Below, piece after piece: positions 7,671 through 15,795 of a DNA stretch of 32,707 nucleotides; positions within the stretch are counted from its first letter, which is position 1, and every line of letters begins with the position of its first letter. A program made the translations under genes and the position numbers. The notes under the pieces were generated by a model, which ran no database searches, had not been told where the DNA came from, and saw only the letters and a program-made list of their open reading frames with translations. The DNA is from Candidatus Methylomirabilota bacterium (GTDB lineage Bacteria; Methylomirabilota; Methylomirabilia; Rokubacteriales; CSP1-6). Location: positions 1 to 32,707 of the forward strand of contig DASTFB010000060.1 in the NCBI GenBank assembly GCA_035709005.1. The letters are read 5' to 3'.

Positions 7671-10484
7671 GTGGGCACCACCGCTCTGCAGCGAGACCTC
7701 GCGGCCCCGTACCGTCACGGGGTCGACGACGTCGTGGCCGCGCTCGCCACCGACGCCGAGCGCGGCCTGAGCGAGGCGGAGGCCCAGGCGCGGCTCGACC
7801 GCCACGGCCGGAACGAGCTGACGGCGGAGACGCCCGTCCCCGCTTGGCGGAAGTTCATCGCCCAGTTCCGGGACGTGCTGGTCATCCTGCTGCTCGTCGC
7901 GACGGCGATCTCGGCCGGGCTGTGGCTGTACGAGCGCGACACGGTCCTGCCCTACGAGGCGATGGCGATCCTCGCCGTCGTCCTCCTCAACGCGATCATG
8001 GGCTACATCCAGCAGTCGCGGGCCGAGCACGCGGTGGCGGCGTTGCGCCAGATGTCCGCGGCCCACGCCTCCGTCGTCCGGGACGGCGTGCGGCGCCGCA
8101 TCCCGGCGGCCGAGGTGGTGCCCGGCGACGTCATGCTGGTCGAGGAAGGCGACACGATCCCCGCCGACGCCCGGGTGATTCGGGAATCGGCCCTGCAGAC
8201 CGCGGAGGCGGCGCTCACCGGCGAGAGCCTGCCGGTGGCGAAGGACACGCTGCCGATCACCGAGGAGGTCGGTCTCGGCGACCGCCACAACATGGTCTTC
8301 AGCGGCACCGCGGCGACGTACGGACACGGGCGGGCGGTCGTGGTGGCGACCGGGATGCGGACCGAGATGGGACGCATCGCGGGCATGCTGCGGGAAGCGC
8401 CGGTGGAGACCACGCCCCTGCAGCGGGAGCTCGCGCGCGTCGGTCGGGTGCTGGCCATCATCGTCCTCGTCATCGCGATCGTGATGATCACGACGATCCT
8501 CCTGATGGAGGACGTGCGCGGGATCTCGGCGGTGTTCGACGTGCTGATCCTGGGGGTCGCGCTGGCGGTAGCGGCGGTGCCGGAGGGGTTGCCGGCCGTG
8601 GTGACCGCGGTGCTGTCGCTCGGCGTGCAGCGTATGGCGAGACGCAACGCCATCGTGCGCCATCTCGCCGCTGTCGAGACCCTCGGCTCGGCCGACGTCA
8701 TCGCCTCCGACAAGACCGGCACACTGACGAAGAACGAGATGACCGTGCGGGCGGTGGTCACGGCCGGCGGGCGCGTCAGCTTCGAGGGCACCGGGTACGA
8801 GCCGCGGGGTGAGGTGCACCGGGCCGGCGGCGGCGAGATCGAGGGCGCCCTGCGGGTCGAGCTCGTGCGCAGCCTGGCCGCCGCCGACCGGGCCAACAAC
8901 GCCGTCCTGCAGGAGCGTGAGGGACGGTGGACGGTACAGGGTGACCCGACCGAAGGCGCGCTGATCGTCGCCGCGCGCAAGGCCGGGCTCGAGGACGAGG
9001 CGCTCGGGGGGCGCTTCGTCCGCGTCGCGGAAGTGCCCTTCTCCTCCGAGCGCAAGCTGATGAGCACGATCCATACCGACGCGCGGGCCGCGGAGCGCCT
9101 GCTCGCCTTCACGAAAGGCGCGCCGGACGTCCTGCTCGCCCGCTGCTCGCGGGAGCTGTTCGGCGAAACGATCAGGCCGCTCACCGCCGAGCGCCGCCGG
9201 GAGATCCAGGCGACGAACGAGGCGCTGGCCGGCGAGGCACTGCGCACGCTGGGGGTCGCCTTCCGGTCGCTGCCGAGCGACGGATTCCAGCGCGACGAGG
9301 TGGACGAGCGCGTCGAGCAGGATCTCGTCTTTCTGGGCCTCATCGGCATGATGGATCCCCCGCGAGAAGAGGCGAGGGAGGCCGTCGCCCGCGCCAGGCG
9401 TGCCGGCATTCGCCCGCTCATGATCACCGGCGATCATCCGAAGACGGCGGCCGTCGTCGCCGCCGAGCTCGGCATCGCGACGGACGGACGCGTCGTCACC
9501 GGTGCGGAGCTCGAGCGGATGCCGGACGCCGAGCTGGCGCAGACCGTCCAGGAGGTGGCCGTCTATGCCCGCGTCAACCCCGAGCACAAGCTGCGGATCG
9601 TCAAGGCGCTGCAGCGACAGGGCGCGACGGTGGCGATGACCGGCGACGGCGTCAACGATGCGCCGGCCTTGAAGACCGCAGACATCGGCGTGGCAATGGG
9701 CATCGCGGGGACGGACGTGGCCAGGGGGGCCGCCGACATGGTGCTCGCCGACGACAACTTCGCCTCCATCGTGGCCGCCGTCGAGGAGGGCCGGGCGATC
9801 TTCGCGAACATCCGGAAGTTCCTGCGGTACCTGCTGTCGTCGAACCTGGGCGAGGTCATGACGATGTTCTTCGGCGTGCTGCTGGCCGACGCGATCGGGC
9901 TGGGGTCGGCCGAAGCCGGCGGCGTCGTGCTCCCGCTGCTGGCCACGCACATCCTGTGGATCAACCTGGTGTCGGACGGCGCGCCCGCTCTGGCCCTGGG
10001 AGCGGACCCGGCGGATCCCGGCGTGATGAACGAGCCCCCCCGCGCGCGCAGGGAAGGCGCCATCACCGGCCGCATGTGGGCGGGCATCGTGTTCGTGGGA
10101 GCGATCGTCGCGGCCGGGACCCTGCTCGTGCTCGATGCGAGCCTCCCCGGTGGCCTGATCGACGGCGCGGGTAGCCTGCGGTACGCGCAGACGATGGCGT
10201 TCACGACGCTGCTGTTCTTTTCGCTCTTCAACGTCTTCAACGCGCGGTCCGACGAGCGCAGCGCGTTCGCCGACCTCTGGTCGAACGCGTGGTTGTGGGG
10301 GGCGATCGCGTTGTCGCTCGTGCTGCAGGCGGCGGTGATCTACGTCCCGTTCCTCCAGCAGGCGTTTTCGACCGTGACCCTCACCGGCGGGGACTGGTTG
10401 CTCTGCGCGGCGGTCGGCAGCTCCGTGCTCTGGCTTCGCGAGCTGAGCAAGATCGCGATAAGGGCCAGGGCACTCTCTGGATAA
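7671..10484 (+). CDS. P-type cation ATPase, Ca2+ (P2A) type
   Basis: This is an intact 937-residue pump that moves cations, most likely Ca2+, across the cytoplasmic membrane at the expense of ATP. It shows the N-terminal cation-ATPase region, TGES of the actuator domain at 183-186 and VAAVPEGLP in helix M4 (P304, E305). The phosphorylated DKTGTLT is at D347, KGAPD follows in the nucleotide domain, and TGDGVNDAPAL closes the hinge. Ca2+-site residues known from SERCA have counterparts: E305 in M4, N725 and E728 in M5, and N765 and D769 in M6, with Ser (768) in place of Thr. The GTG start at 7671 lies 12 bases after the GH65 stop and has no strong ribosome site. Mn2+ or other cations cannot be excluded. 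A strong ribosome site follows the stop and leads only to a tiny frame. Confidence 0.94.
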   Translation: MGTTALQRDLAAPYRHGVDDVVAALATDAERGLSEAEAQARLDRHGRNELTAETPVPAWRKFIAQFRDVLVILLLVATAISAGLWLYERDTVLPYEAMAILAVVLLNAIMGYIQQSRAEHAVAALRQMSAAHASVVRDGVRRRIPAAEVVPGDVMLVEEGDTIPADARVIRESALQTAEAALTGESLPVAKDTLPITEEVGLGDRHNMVFSGTAATYGHGRAVVVATGMRTEMGRIAGMLREAPVETTPLQRELARVGRVLAIIVLVIAIVMITTILLMEDVRGISAVFDVLILGVALAVAAVPEGLPAVVTAVLSLGVQRMARRNAIVRHLAAVETLGSADVIASDKTGTLTKNEMTVRAVVTAGGRVSFEGTGYEPRGEVHRAGGGEIEGALRVELVRSLAAADRANNAVLQEREGRWTVQGDPTEGALIVAARKAGLEDEALGGRFVRVAEVPFSSERKLMSTIHTDARAAERLLAFTKGAPDVLLARCSRELFGETIRPLTAERRREIQATNEALAGEALRTLGVAFRSLPSDGFQRDEVDERVEQDLVFLGLIGMMDPPREEAREAVARARRAGIRPLMITGDHPKTAAVVAAELGIATDGRVVTGAELERMPDAELAQTVQEVAVYARVNPEHKLRIVKALQRQGATVAMTGDGVNDAPALKTADIGVAMGIAGTDVARGAADMVLADDNFASIVAAVEEGRAIFANIRKFLRYLLSSNLGEVMTMFFGVLLADAIGLGSAEAGGVVLPLLATHILWINLVSDGAPALALGADPADPGVMNEPPRARREGAITGRMWAGIVFVGAIVAAGTLLVLDASLPGGLIDGAGSLRYAQTMAFTTLLFFSLFNVFNARSDERSAFADLWSNAWLWGAIALSLVLQAAVIYVPFLQQAFSTVTLTGGDWLLCAAVGSSVLWLRELSKIAIRARALSG

Positions 10485-10496
10485 GGAGGGCCTGCG

Positions 10497-10571
10497 ATGC
10501 GTCTCGCACTGGCGCCGATCCTGGCGATCTTTCTCGCCCGCGACGGCCCACGGGCGGCCGCCAGCGGGTGA
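10497..10571 (+). pseudogene. Signal-peptide-like 24-residue frame, probable 5' remnant of a secreted protein gene
   Basis: A strong ribosome site (AAGGAGGG at 10483-10490) overlaps the ATPase stop and precedes an ATG at 10497 with good spacing. The frame reads MRLALAPILAIFLARDGPRA and stops after 24 codons. A positively charged start followed by a hydrophobic stretch resembles a signal peptide without a mature protein. It probably is the surviving beginning of a deleted gene that was co-transcribed with the pump. A genuine micropeptide is possible but less likely. Confidence 0.4.
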
Positions 10572-10584
10572 GCGGGTCGATCAC

Positions 10585-10800
10585 ATGGCAGAGCCGCGTC
10601 CCGAGCCCATCCGCTACCCCGAACGTCACGTCGTCGGGATCCGCGACACCCCGGAGGCGGCGGCCGAGGCGCGGTGATGCGCCTGGCTGACCGACTGAAT
10701 GTACTGGACGACGAGCTGGAGGAGAAGCGCCGGTACGAGGAAGCCCTGAGAGCGGGCGGCGTCGTCCTGTTGGTCCTCGCGCCAACCGAGGAGCGCAGCT
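10585..10800 (+). pseudogene. Small stress-type protein gene, frameshifted and cut off
   Basis: A frame from ATG 10585 encodes 30 residues including RHVVGIRDTPEAAAEA and stops at 10675. The neighbouring frame from 10674 continues with MRLADRLNVLDDELEEKRRY and EEALRAGGVVLLVLAPTEER. Read together they look like a small regulatory protein of the kind that begins VVGIFDTxEEA and ends RYEEGLRxGGVLVxV, often annotated as a general stress protein. That comparison is from memory and tentative. The gene is broken twice: a one-base frameshift near 10672 and a cut near 10795, where a transposase fragment on the other strand begins. Confidence 0.45.
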
Positions 10801-10920
10801 CGCGTCGCACCGAGCCGATGAGCCGCTCGGCAAACGGGTTCTGCCAGGGGTTGTGCGGCGCCGTGAGGACTTCTTCGATCCGCATACCCTTCACGCGGTA
10901 CCGAAACTGCTGGCCAGGCT
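10793..10920 (-). pseudogene. Transposase integrase-core fragment
   Basis: On the minus strand a short frame reads FRYRVKGMRIEEVLTAPHNP followed by WQNPFAERLIGSVRREL. This is the end of a DDE integrase core (rve), with the third catalytic residue, the Glu of FAER, present. Full-length relatives continue with a C-terminal part starting RREC, which is missing here. The first two catalytic Asp residues are also missing. The fragment sits between a cut small gene and a pyruvate kinase fragment. The exact IS family (IS3 or IS481 type) is not settled. Confidence 0.7.
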
Positions 10921-10933
10921 TGCGGTCCATCGC

Positions 10934-11083
10934 GGGGTCGACGTGGTGGTAACGGTGACCCGGACCGGCGAGACGGCCCGCCTCGCCGCCAGGTACCGGC
11001 CCGCGCAGCCGATCCTGGCGCCGACCAGCGATCCGAAGGTCTACCGGCGGCGCGCCCTGGTTCGCGGCGTCCAACGCTGCCCG
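10934..11083 (+). pseudogene. Pyruvate kinase C-terminal domain fragment
   Basis: One frame reads VDVVVTVTRTGETARLAARY, RPAQPILAPTSDPKVYRRRA and LVRGVQ. This matches the C-terminal domain of pyruvate kinase, where the sequence VxVTxSGxTAR, SRxRPxxPIxAxTxxxxVxR and LxLxWGV recurs. About 50 residues survive, without the catalytic barrel, and both ends are cut. It cannot encode an active enzyme. Its presence next to a transposase fragment and a cut small gene makes this an insertion and deletion scar. Confidence 0.65.
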
Positions 11084-11178
11084 CGAACAGGGGTGGGAGG
11101 GCAAGCGCGCTGTGTTCGTGTCGCGTGACCGTGTGTGGAAGGGAGTGCTCTGACGCTCGGCGTGGAGCGTCGAGCGAC

Positions 11179-11224
11179 TGTCGGTTAGCCGACACTTCAC
11201 GACGTTCGGGCCATGTTGTATATT
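11179..11224 (+). promoter_or_regulatory. Predicted promoter and operator-like palindrome upstream of the Crp-family gene
   Basis: TTCACG (11196-11201) and TATATT (11219-11224) are 17 bases apart and match sigma70 consensus at four and five of six positions. Just upstream is a palindrome, TGTCGG-N4-CCGACA (11179-11194). Transcription would start near 11231, which argues against an initiation codon at 11213 and for one at 11294 or 11309. This was predicted by eye. Confidence 0.4.
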
Positions 11225-11293
11225 TCAGCGATCCGTCCGGGCAACGCCGTGGCTCGACAAGTTCCGAGGGAGCAACTTTCGGCCTTTCGAAAC

Positions 11294-12145
11294 ATGGACA
11301 GAGAGACGATGCCTCCTCCGAATCGCCGTCTGACGAGTGTGACCAAGCCCAGCAAACCGTCTGGGGCGCGGAGCCCCACCGGCGGGAAGCCCCTCGAGGC
11401 GGGCAAGCTAACGACGGTGGCCACCGAGGGGCTGCCCGACCGGTGGAAGAAGCGGAAGTCCTCCACGCCGGAGGCGTGGACGATCCGCAAGCGCCCGCGT
11501 CGCGGGTCGTCATCGATCGATGTCACGACGTTCCTGATCAGGCTCGCCGGCCGGGGTGCCGTGTCGCAGTACCGGAAGAACCAGGTCGTCTTCGCGCAGG
11601 GAGACCCCGCGGATGCGGTGTTCTATGTTCAGACCGGCGAGGTCAAGCTGACCGTGGTGTCGGCGCGGGGGAAGGCGGCCATCATCGCCATCCTGCGGGC
11701 CGGTGACTTCTTCGGTGAGGGATGTCTCGCCGGCCAGCCGCTGCGCATGGCGACGGCGTCCGCGCTGAGCGAGGCGTCCGTGGTGAGGATCGAGAAAGCC
11801 CGGATGACGGGCCTCCTGCACGAGGACAGCGCATTCGCGGACGTCTTCGTGTCCTATCTGCTGTCCCGGACGATCCGCATCGAAGAGGATCTCGTGGATC
11901 AGCTCTTCAATTCGAGCGAGAAGCGCCTGGCCCGGATCCTCCTGTTGCTCGCGGGATTTGGCAAGAAACGGGATGCGGAACCGGTGATCCCGAGAGTCAG
12001 CCAGGAAGCCCTGGCGGAGATGATCGGCACGACACGGGCGCGGGTCAGTGTGTTCATGAACAAGTTCCGGCGGCTCGGGCTCATCGACTACAACGGCGGC
12101 CTGCGCGTGCACGAGTCGCTCATGAACGTGATCGTGCACGACTGA
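11294..12145 (+). CDS. Crp/Fnr-family transcriptional regulator
   Basis: The product has 283 residues from ATG 11294; ATG 11309, with AGAGAG before it, is an alternative. A low-complexity, basic N-terminal extension of about 75 residues precedes the conserved part, which is unusual. The cyclic-nucleotide-binding fold follows: RKNQVVFAQGDPADAVFYVQ, TGEVKLTVVSARGK, and GDFFGEGCLAGQPLRMATA in the position of the ligand cassette. A long dimer helix (SRTIRIEEDLVDQLFNSSEK) leads to a winged helix with the recognition region VSQEALAEMIGTTRARVSVF. No cysteine cluster of the Fnr type is seen, so the signal is more likely a nucleotide or other small molecule. An operator-like palindrome lies upstream and two more follow the gene, which fits autoregulation or control of hflKC, but neither is shown. 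Confidence 0.9.
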   Translation: MDRETMPPPNRRLTSVTKPSKPSGARSPTGGKPLEAGKLTTVATEGLPDRWKKRKSSTPEAWTIRKRPRRGSSSIDVTTFLIRLAGRGAVSQYRKNQVVFAQGDPADAVFYVQTGEVKLTVVSARGKAAIIAILRAGDFFGEGCLAGQPLRMATASALSEASVVRIEKARMTGLLHEDSAFADVFVSYLLSRTIRIEEDLVDQLFNSSEKRLARILLLLAGFGKKRDAEPVIPRVSQEALAEMIGTTRARVSVFMNKFRRLGLIDYNGGLRVHESLMNVIVHD

Positions 12146-12542
12146 GCCTCGACAGGCTCCGACCCCGGGTCCTCGCTCACCGACATCGCAGCTGACCGCG
12201 GAGTTGCCCGGCGGTCTCCGTCCCGTGTGTTCAATTTTGAACAGTGCTCCATCGTGTTCTCTTTCGAACAGATCGTGACCTCGCGCCGCGGTACCGTACC
12301 TCCCTCGGTCGGGTACGACGGGACGTGTCGGGGATGGTCGAAGCCCGCCCTGGGCCGACCAGGCTCGCCGGAGCCGATCCCGGGGTCCATCGGGCGAGAT
12401 CAGGGTCCGATCGATCTCCTCGACACGCCGACCGGCCGCTTGGCCGTCTGGGTGGTGGACGCGTGGCAAGCGCCCTGAAGAATGCCTTCAACGGGGGAAC
12501 TCTTACCAGCCGGAGGCCGCCCCTCGGGAAGGAGGAGAGGCC
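12146..12542 (+). promoter_or_regulatory. Upstream region of hflKC with tandem palindromic operators
   Basis: This 397-base stretch holds no recognisable gene. It carries two 16-base palindromes of the form TGTTC-N6-GAACA at 12228-12243 and 12255-12270. The first is nearly symmetrical throughout, with seven-base arms. Their starts are 27 bases apart. They lie about 270 bases before hflK and 83 bases after the Crp-family stop. Two identical half-site pairs strongly suggest binding of a dimeric regulator; which one is unknown. A strong ribosome site (AAGGAGGAG, 12529-12537) ends the region. The remaining sequence shows nothing further. Confidence 0.5.
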
Positions 12543-13583
12543 ATGGAGGACGACGACCGGGGAACCCGTAGGCCCGTACCCGATTTCGAGCGCGCGCTCG
12601 ACGAGGTGCGGAATCTCCTGGCCGGGTTCGGGAGCTGGCGGCTCGTCGCGGGCGCCGCCGTCGTGCTCGTCGCGATCCTGGTCTGGTCGAGCTGGTTCAC
12701 CGTGCAACCCGAGGAAACGGGCGTGGTCCAGCGCTTCGGGGCGGTGGTCCGGAGCGTGGGTCCAGGTCTCCACTTCAAGCTCCCCTACGGGATCGAGACG
12801 GTCCGCCTGATCCCGACCGCCAGGGTCCTCAAGGAGGAGTTCGGCTTCCGGACCGTGGCCACCCGAGCTGGGCAGCGGACGCAGTACGAGGACAACAAGG
12901 CCCTGAAGGACGAGTCGCTGATGCTCACCGGCGACCTGAACGTGATCGACGTCCAGTGGATCGTGCAGTACCGGATCGAGGACCCGGTGCGCTACCTCTT
13001 CCGGGTGCGGGAGTCCCAGCAGACCATCCGGGACGTCGCCGAGGCGGTCATGCGCCAGATCGTCGGCAACCGGCTGGGCAGCGACGTGCTGACGGTCGGC
13101 CGGGTGGCGGTGTCCACCGAGATGAAGGAAGAGATGCAGAAGATCCTCAGCGCCTACGAGACCGGCGTGCGCCTGGTGACGGTAGAGCTCCAGGACGTGA
13201 CGCCCCCGGATTCCGTCAAGCCTGCCTTCAACGAGGTGAACGAGGCGCGGCAGGACCGGGAACGGACGATCAACCAGGCCCAGGAGCAGGCGAACCGGGA
13301 GATCCCCAAGGCCCGGGGCGAGGCGGCCCGCACGATCACCGAGGCCGAGGGCCACGCCGTCGAGCGCGTCAACCGGGCCAGTGGGGAAGCCACGCGATTC
13401 CTGGCCATCCTGGACCAGTATCAGGCGGCGCCGGAGGTCACTCGCCGGCGCCTGTACCTGGAGGCGCTGGGCGCGATCCTGCCGGAGGCGAAGGCCCTCT
13501 ACATCGTCGACGGCGATCAGAAGGCGCTGGTGCCCTGGTTGCAGATGGGCTCGGGTGACGGGCTCCCTGCGGGAGGGAAGTAG
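12543..13583 (+). CDS. hflK: FtsH protease modulator HflK
   Basis: This 346-residue SPFH/band 7 protein forms with HflC a membrane complex that surrounds and modulates the FtsH protease. The ATG at 12543 has an AAGGAGGAG ribosome site 5 bases before it. Residues 1-30 are cytoplasmic and one membrane helix follows (about 34-52, LVAGAAVVLVAILVWSSWF). The band 7 domain opens with VQPEETGVVQRFGAVVRSVG and contains GLHFKLPYGIETV. A long Glu/Arg/Ala-rich coiled coil (NEARQDRERTINQAQEQAN and on) gives the assembly surface. The C-terminus (LPEAKALYIVDGDQKALVPWL) is typical. The downstream hflC follows after 2 bases, so both come from one transcript. Confidence 0.94.
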   Translation: MEDDDRGTRRPVPDFERALDEVRNLLAGFGSWRLVAGAAVVLVAILVWSSWFTVQPEETGVVQRFGAVVRSVGPGLHFKLPYGIETVRLIPTARVLKEEFGFRTVATRAGQRTQYEDNKALKDESLMLTGDLNVIDVQWIVQYRIEDPVRYLFRVRESQQTIRDVAEAVMRQIVGNRLGSDVLTVGRVAVSTEMKEEMQKILSAYETGVRLVTVELQDVTPPDSVKPAFNEVNEARQDRERTINQAQEQANREIPKARGEAARTITEAEGHAVERVNRASGEATRFLAILDQYQAAPEVTRRRLYLEALGAILPEAKALYIVDGDQKALVPWLQMGSGDGLPAGGK

Positions 13584-13585
13584 CC

Positions 13586-14566
13586 ATGAAGACCGCCGTG
13601 AAGGTCGGGCTCGGTCTCCTCGCGGTGGCGATCCTCCTGGTGGTCGCCGGCACCTTCTACACACTGGAGGAGGGCCAGCAGGCGGTTATCGTGCAGTTCG
13701 GCCGGCCCGTAGGCACGCCAGTGACCGACGCGGGTCTGCACCTCAAGCTGCCCTTCGTGCAGGACGTCCGGCGCTTCGAGAAGCGCCTGCTCATCTGGGA
13801 CGGCGATCCCAACCAGATCCCGACCAAGGGGCGGGAGTTCATCTGGGTGGACACCACGGCGCGCTGGCGGATCGCCGACGCCAAGAAGTTCCTGGAGAAC
13901 GTGGCCACGGAGGCCGGGGCCCGGTCTCGCCTCGACGACATCATCGATTCCGTGGTCCGGGACCAGGTCTCTGCCAGCGAGCTGGTCGAGCTGGTGCGGA
14001 GCGCCTCGTGGGAGGTTCCCGAGGGCGAGGTCTTGGAGGAGGTGCCCGCCGAGGTGCGGGAGGAGCTGAAGAAGGAAGTCATCCGCGGCCGCGAGGAGCT
14101 CACCCGGACCATCCTGGCTGAGGCCCGGAAGGTCATCCCCCAGTACGGGATCGAGCTGGTGGACGTGCGGATCAAGCGCCTGAACTACGTGGAAAGCGTC
14201 CGCGAGAAGGTGTACGCCCGGATGATCTCCGAACGGAAACGGATCGCCGCGCGCTTCCGGTCGGAGGGCGAGGGCCGGAGCGCGGAGATCCTGGGGACGA
14301 TGGAGAAGGAGCTGCGCCAGATCCGCTCGGCCGCCTACCGGCGGGCCCAGGAGATCCGGGGGAAGGCCGACGCCGAGGCCACGCAGATCTATGGCCGCGC
14401 CTACAACCGCAACCCGGAGTTCTACGCCTTTTCGCGGACCCTGGAGGCCTACAGGGACGGGCAGAACAAGAACTCGATCTTGATCCTCACCACGGACAGC
14501 GACTACTACCGGTACTTGAAGGACGCGAGCACCCGAGCGCCGGCTCAGGCCCGCGCCCCGCGCTGA
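13586..14566 (+). CDS. hflC: FtsH protease modulator HflC
   Basis: This 326-residue partner of HflK begins 2 bases after the hflK stop with GGGAGGGAAG as ribosome site. An N-terminal membrane helix (about 6-25, VGLGLLAVAILLVVAGTFYT) anchors the protein, with most of it on the periplasmic side. The SPFH domain begins LEEGQQAVIVQFGRPVG, and GLHLKLPFVQDVRRFEKRLL is the HflC hallmark. A charged coiled coil and the motif RIAARFRSEGEGRSAEI followed by ADAEATQIYGRAYNRNPEFY are conserved in the family. The end, DSDYYRYLKDAS, is also usual. No ftsH gene lies in this window, so the target protease is encoded elsewhere. Confidence 0.94.
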   Translation: MKTAVKVGLGLLAVAILLVVAGTFYTLEEGQQAVIVQFGRPVGTPVTDAGLHLKLPFVQDVRRFEKRLLIWDGDPNQIPTKGREFIWVDTTARWRIADAKKFLENVATEAGARSRLDDIIDSVVRDQVSASELVELVRSASWEVPEGEVLEEVPAEVREELKKEVIRGREELTRTILAEARKVIPQYGIELVDVRIKRLNYVESVREKVYARMISERKRIAARFRSEGEGRSAEILGTMEKELRQIRSAAYRRAQEIRGKADAEATQIYGRAYNRNPEFYAFSRTLEAYRDGQNKNSILILTTDSDYYRYLKDASTRAPAQARAPR

Positions 14567-14655
14567 AGAGCCTGACGACAACCGGTCGCGGCTGAGCGAC
14601 GCCGAGCGCCATGGCGCGGCGATTGCGTAGCACCGACGCGAGAGGGAGCCGTGGG

Positions 14656-15564
14656 ATGAGAGCCGACGACAGGATGCTCGGTGCAGTCCTGGAGGCGCTG
14701 CCGGATCCGGCGGTCGTCACGGATTCACGGCGGCGCATCGTGACGTTTGGCCTCCTGGCGGCGGAGGTCGCCCACGAAAGCAAGAACGCCCTCGCGATCC
14801 TGTGGTCCCGGATCGATCTCATGCTGCTCGAGGCCGAGGAGATCGGTCTGCCCGAGGTGGTCCGCGAAGATCTTGCCGTCCTCCAGCGGGCGGCGCGGCG
14901 GGTGGCGGCGACCTTCGACAGCCTGCTCGGCTACGCGGCGCCGCCACAGCGAACCGACGGACCAGTGGATCTTTCCCACATGGTCGGGGAGACGCTGGCC
15001 CTTCTCGAGCGACCCCTCACCCACGGAGGGATCTGGGTCTCGACGGATCTCGCCCCGGCGCTGCCGTCGATCCGGGGCGATGCCGAAGCCCTCCAGGAGC
15101 TACTCGTGAATCTGATCGTGAACGCCCACGAGGCCATGCCCGAGGGTGGGGCGCTGCACGTCCAGACGCGTCCCACATCGGACCGGGCGCGCGTCCGCCT
15201 CGTGGTGGCCGACAACGGACCCGGGCTCCCCGCCGAAGTGGTCGGTCGTCTGTGGCAGCCCTTTACGAGGACGAAGGCGAGAGGTCACGGGCACGGCCTT
15301 GCTTCCATCGGGCGCATCGTTCGCGCCCACGGCGCCGCGATCGAGGTCCAGTCGGAGCCTGGTCGGGGAACCGCCTTCATCGTGACCTTCCCGGCGAGGG
15401 CGGCCGGCGACGAGCGAGGCGACAACCAGCGCAGCGTCGCTGGTCCCAGCCATCGGCAAGCGGGCGATCCCCAGCAGCACGAGCAAGATCAGGAATCCGT
15501 CGCCGACACCGAGAAGTCCCGTGAGCATACCCACGCCCCGGCCGGCTCCGAGAATTCGGGCTAG
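14656..15564 (+). CDS. Histidine kinase with reduced PAS domain and a foreign C-terminal tail
   Basis: The product has 302 residues from ATG 14656, chosen because GAGGGAG lies upstream; an earlier ATG at 14611 has no ribosome site. The first residues (LEALPDPAVVTDSRRRIV) are the beginning of a PAS domain, but the text then jumps directly to GLLAAEVAHESKNALAIL, the phosphoacceptor helix with His 40. Most of the PAS sensor is thus missing. The N box (LIVNAHEAMPEGG), DNGPGLP and GHGHGLASIGRIVRAHGA of the ATP-binding domain are complete, ending at FIVTFPARA. The remaining 55 residues are read antisense from a TauE/SafE-like fragment and are not part of the kinase. It could still be an active cytoplasmic kinase without its own sensor. 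No response regulator is adjacent. Confidence 0.78.
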   Translation: MRADDRMLGAVLEALPDPAVVTDSRRRIVTFGLLAAEVAHESKNALAILWSRIDLMLLEAEEIGLPEVVREDLAVLQRAARRVAATFDSLLGYAAPPQRTDGPVDLSHMVGETLALLERPLTHGGIWVSTDLAPALPSIRGDAEALQELLVNLIVNAHEAMPEGGALHVQTRPTSDRARVRLVVADNGPGLPAEVVGRLWQPFTRTKARGHGHGLASIGRIVRAHGAAIEVQSEPGRGTAFIVTFPARAAGDERGDNQRSVAGPSHRQAGDPQQHEQDQESVADTEKSREHTHAPAGSENSG

Positions 15565-15565
15565 G
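15405..15565 (-). pseudogene. TauE/SafE-type membrane transporter fragment
   Basis: The minus strand encodes ILGAGRGVGMLTGLLGVGDG, FLILLVLLGIARLPM and AGTSDAALVVASLVAG. This resembles the first repeat of TauE/SafE sulfite or anion exporters, where GLLGVGGGFLIVP and VGTS are hallmarks. Only about 50 residues survive, with no start codon and no second half. The fragment overlaps the 3' end of the histidine kinase gene in the opposite direction and provides that gene's aberrant tail and stop. The stretch from 15566 to 15795 holds nothing recognisable. Confidence 0.5.
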
Positions 15566-15795
15566 TTCGACTGGCCTTCCACGCTGCCGGCCGCGTCCCC
15601 GGCGCACCAGGTGCTGAGTCCGCGACGGCATCCGGTCGGCGGCGGTGCCTGCGACTTCACAGCCGGACACGGTCTCGTGCACCAGAGATCCCAGGAGCCG
15701 CGTTCCGCAGGCGCGCGCGAGCTTGCGGCGTCCGTCATACTGGTAGCCGGGCTCTGGCAGGGCCCTTTGGCCTGCTGTTCGATGGGGAGAGGGTG

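Noticed and set aside
6414-9950. Minus-strand open frame of 1178 codons
   Set aside because: It lies antisense to the P-type ATPase and GH65, whose motifs are unmistakable; its composition is that of a shadow frame.
12227-12478. Plus-strand open frame of 83 codons before hflK
   Set aside because: It starts inside the first palindrome, has no ribosome site and matches no family I know.
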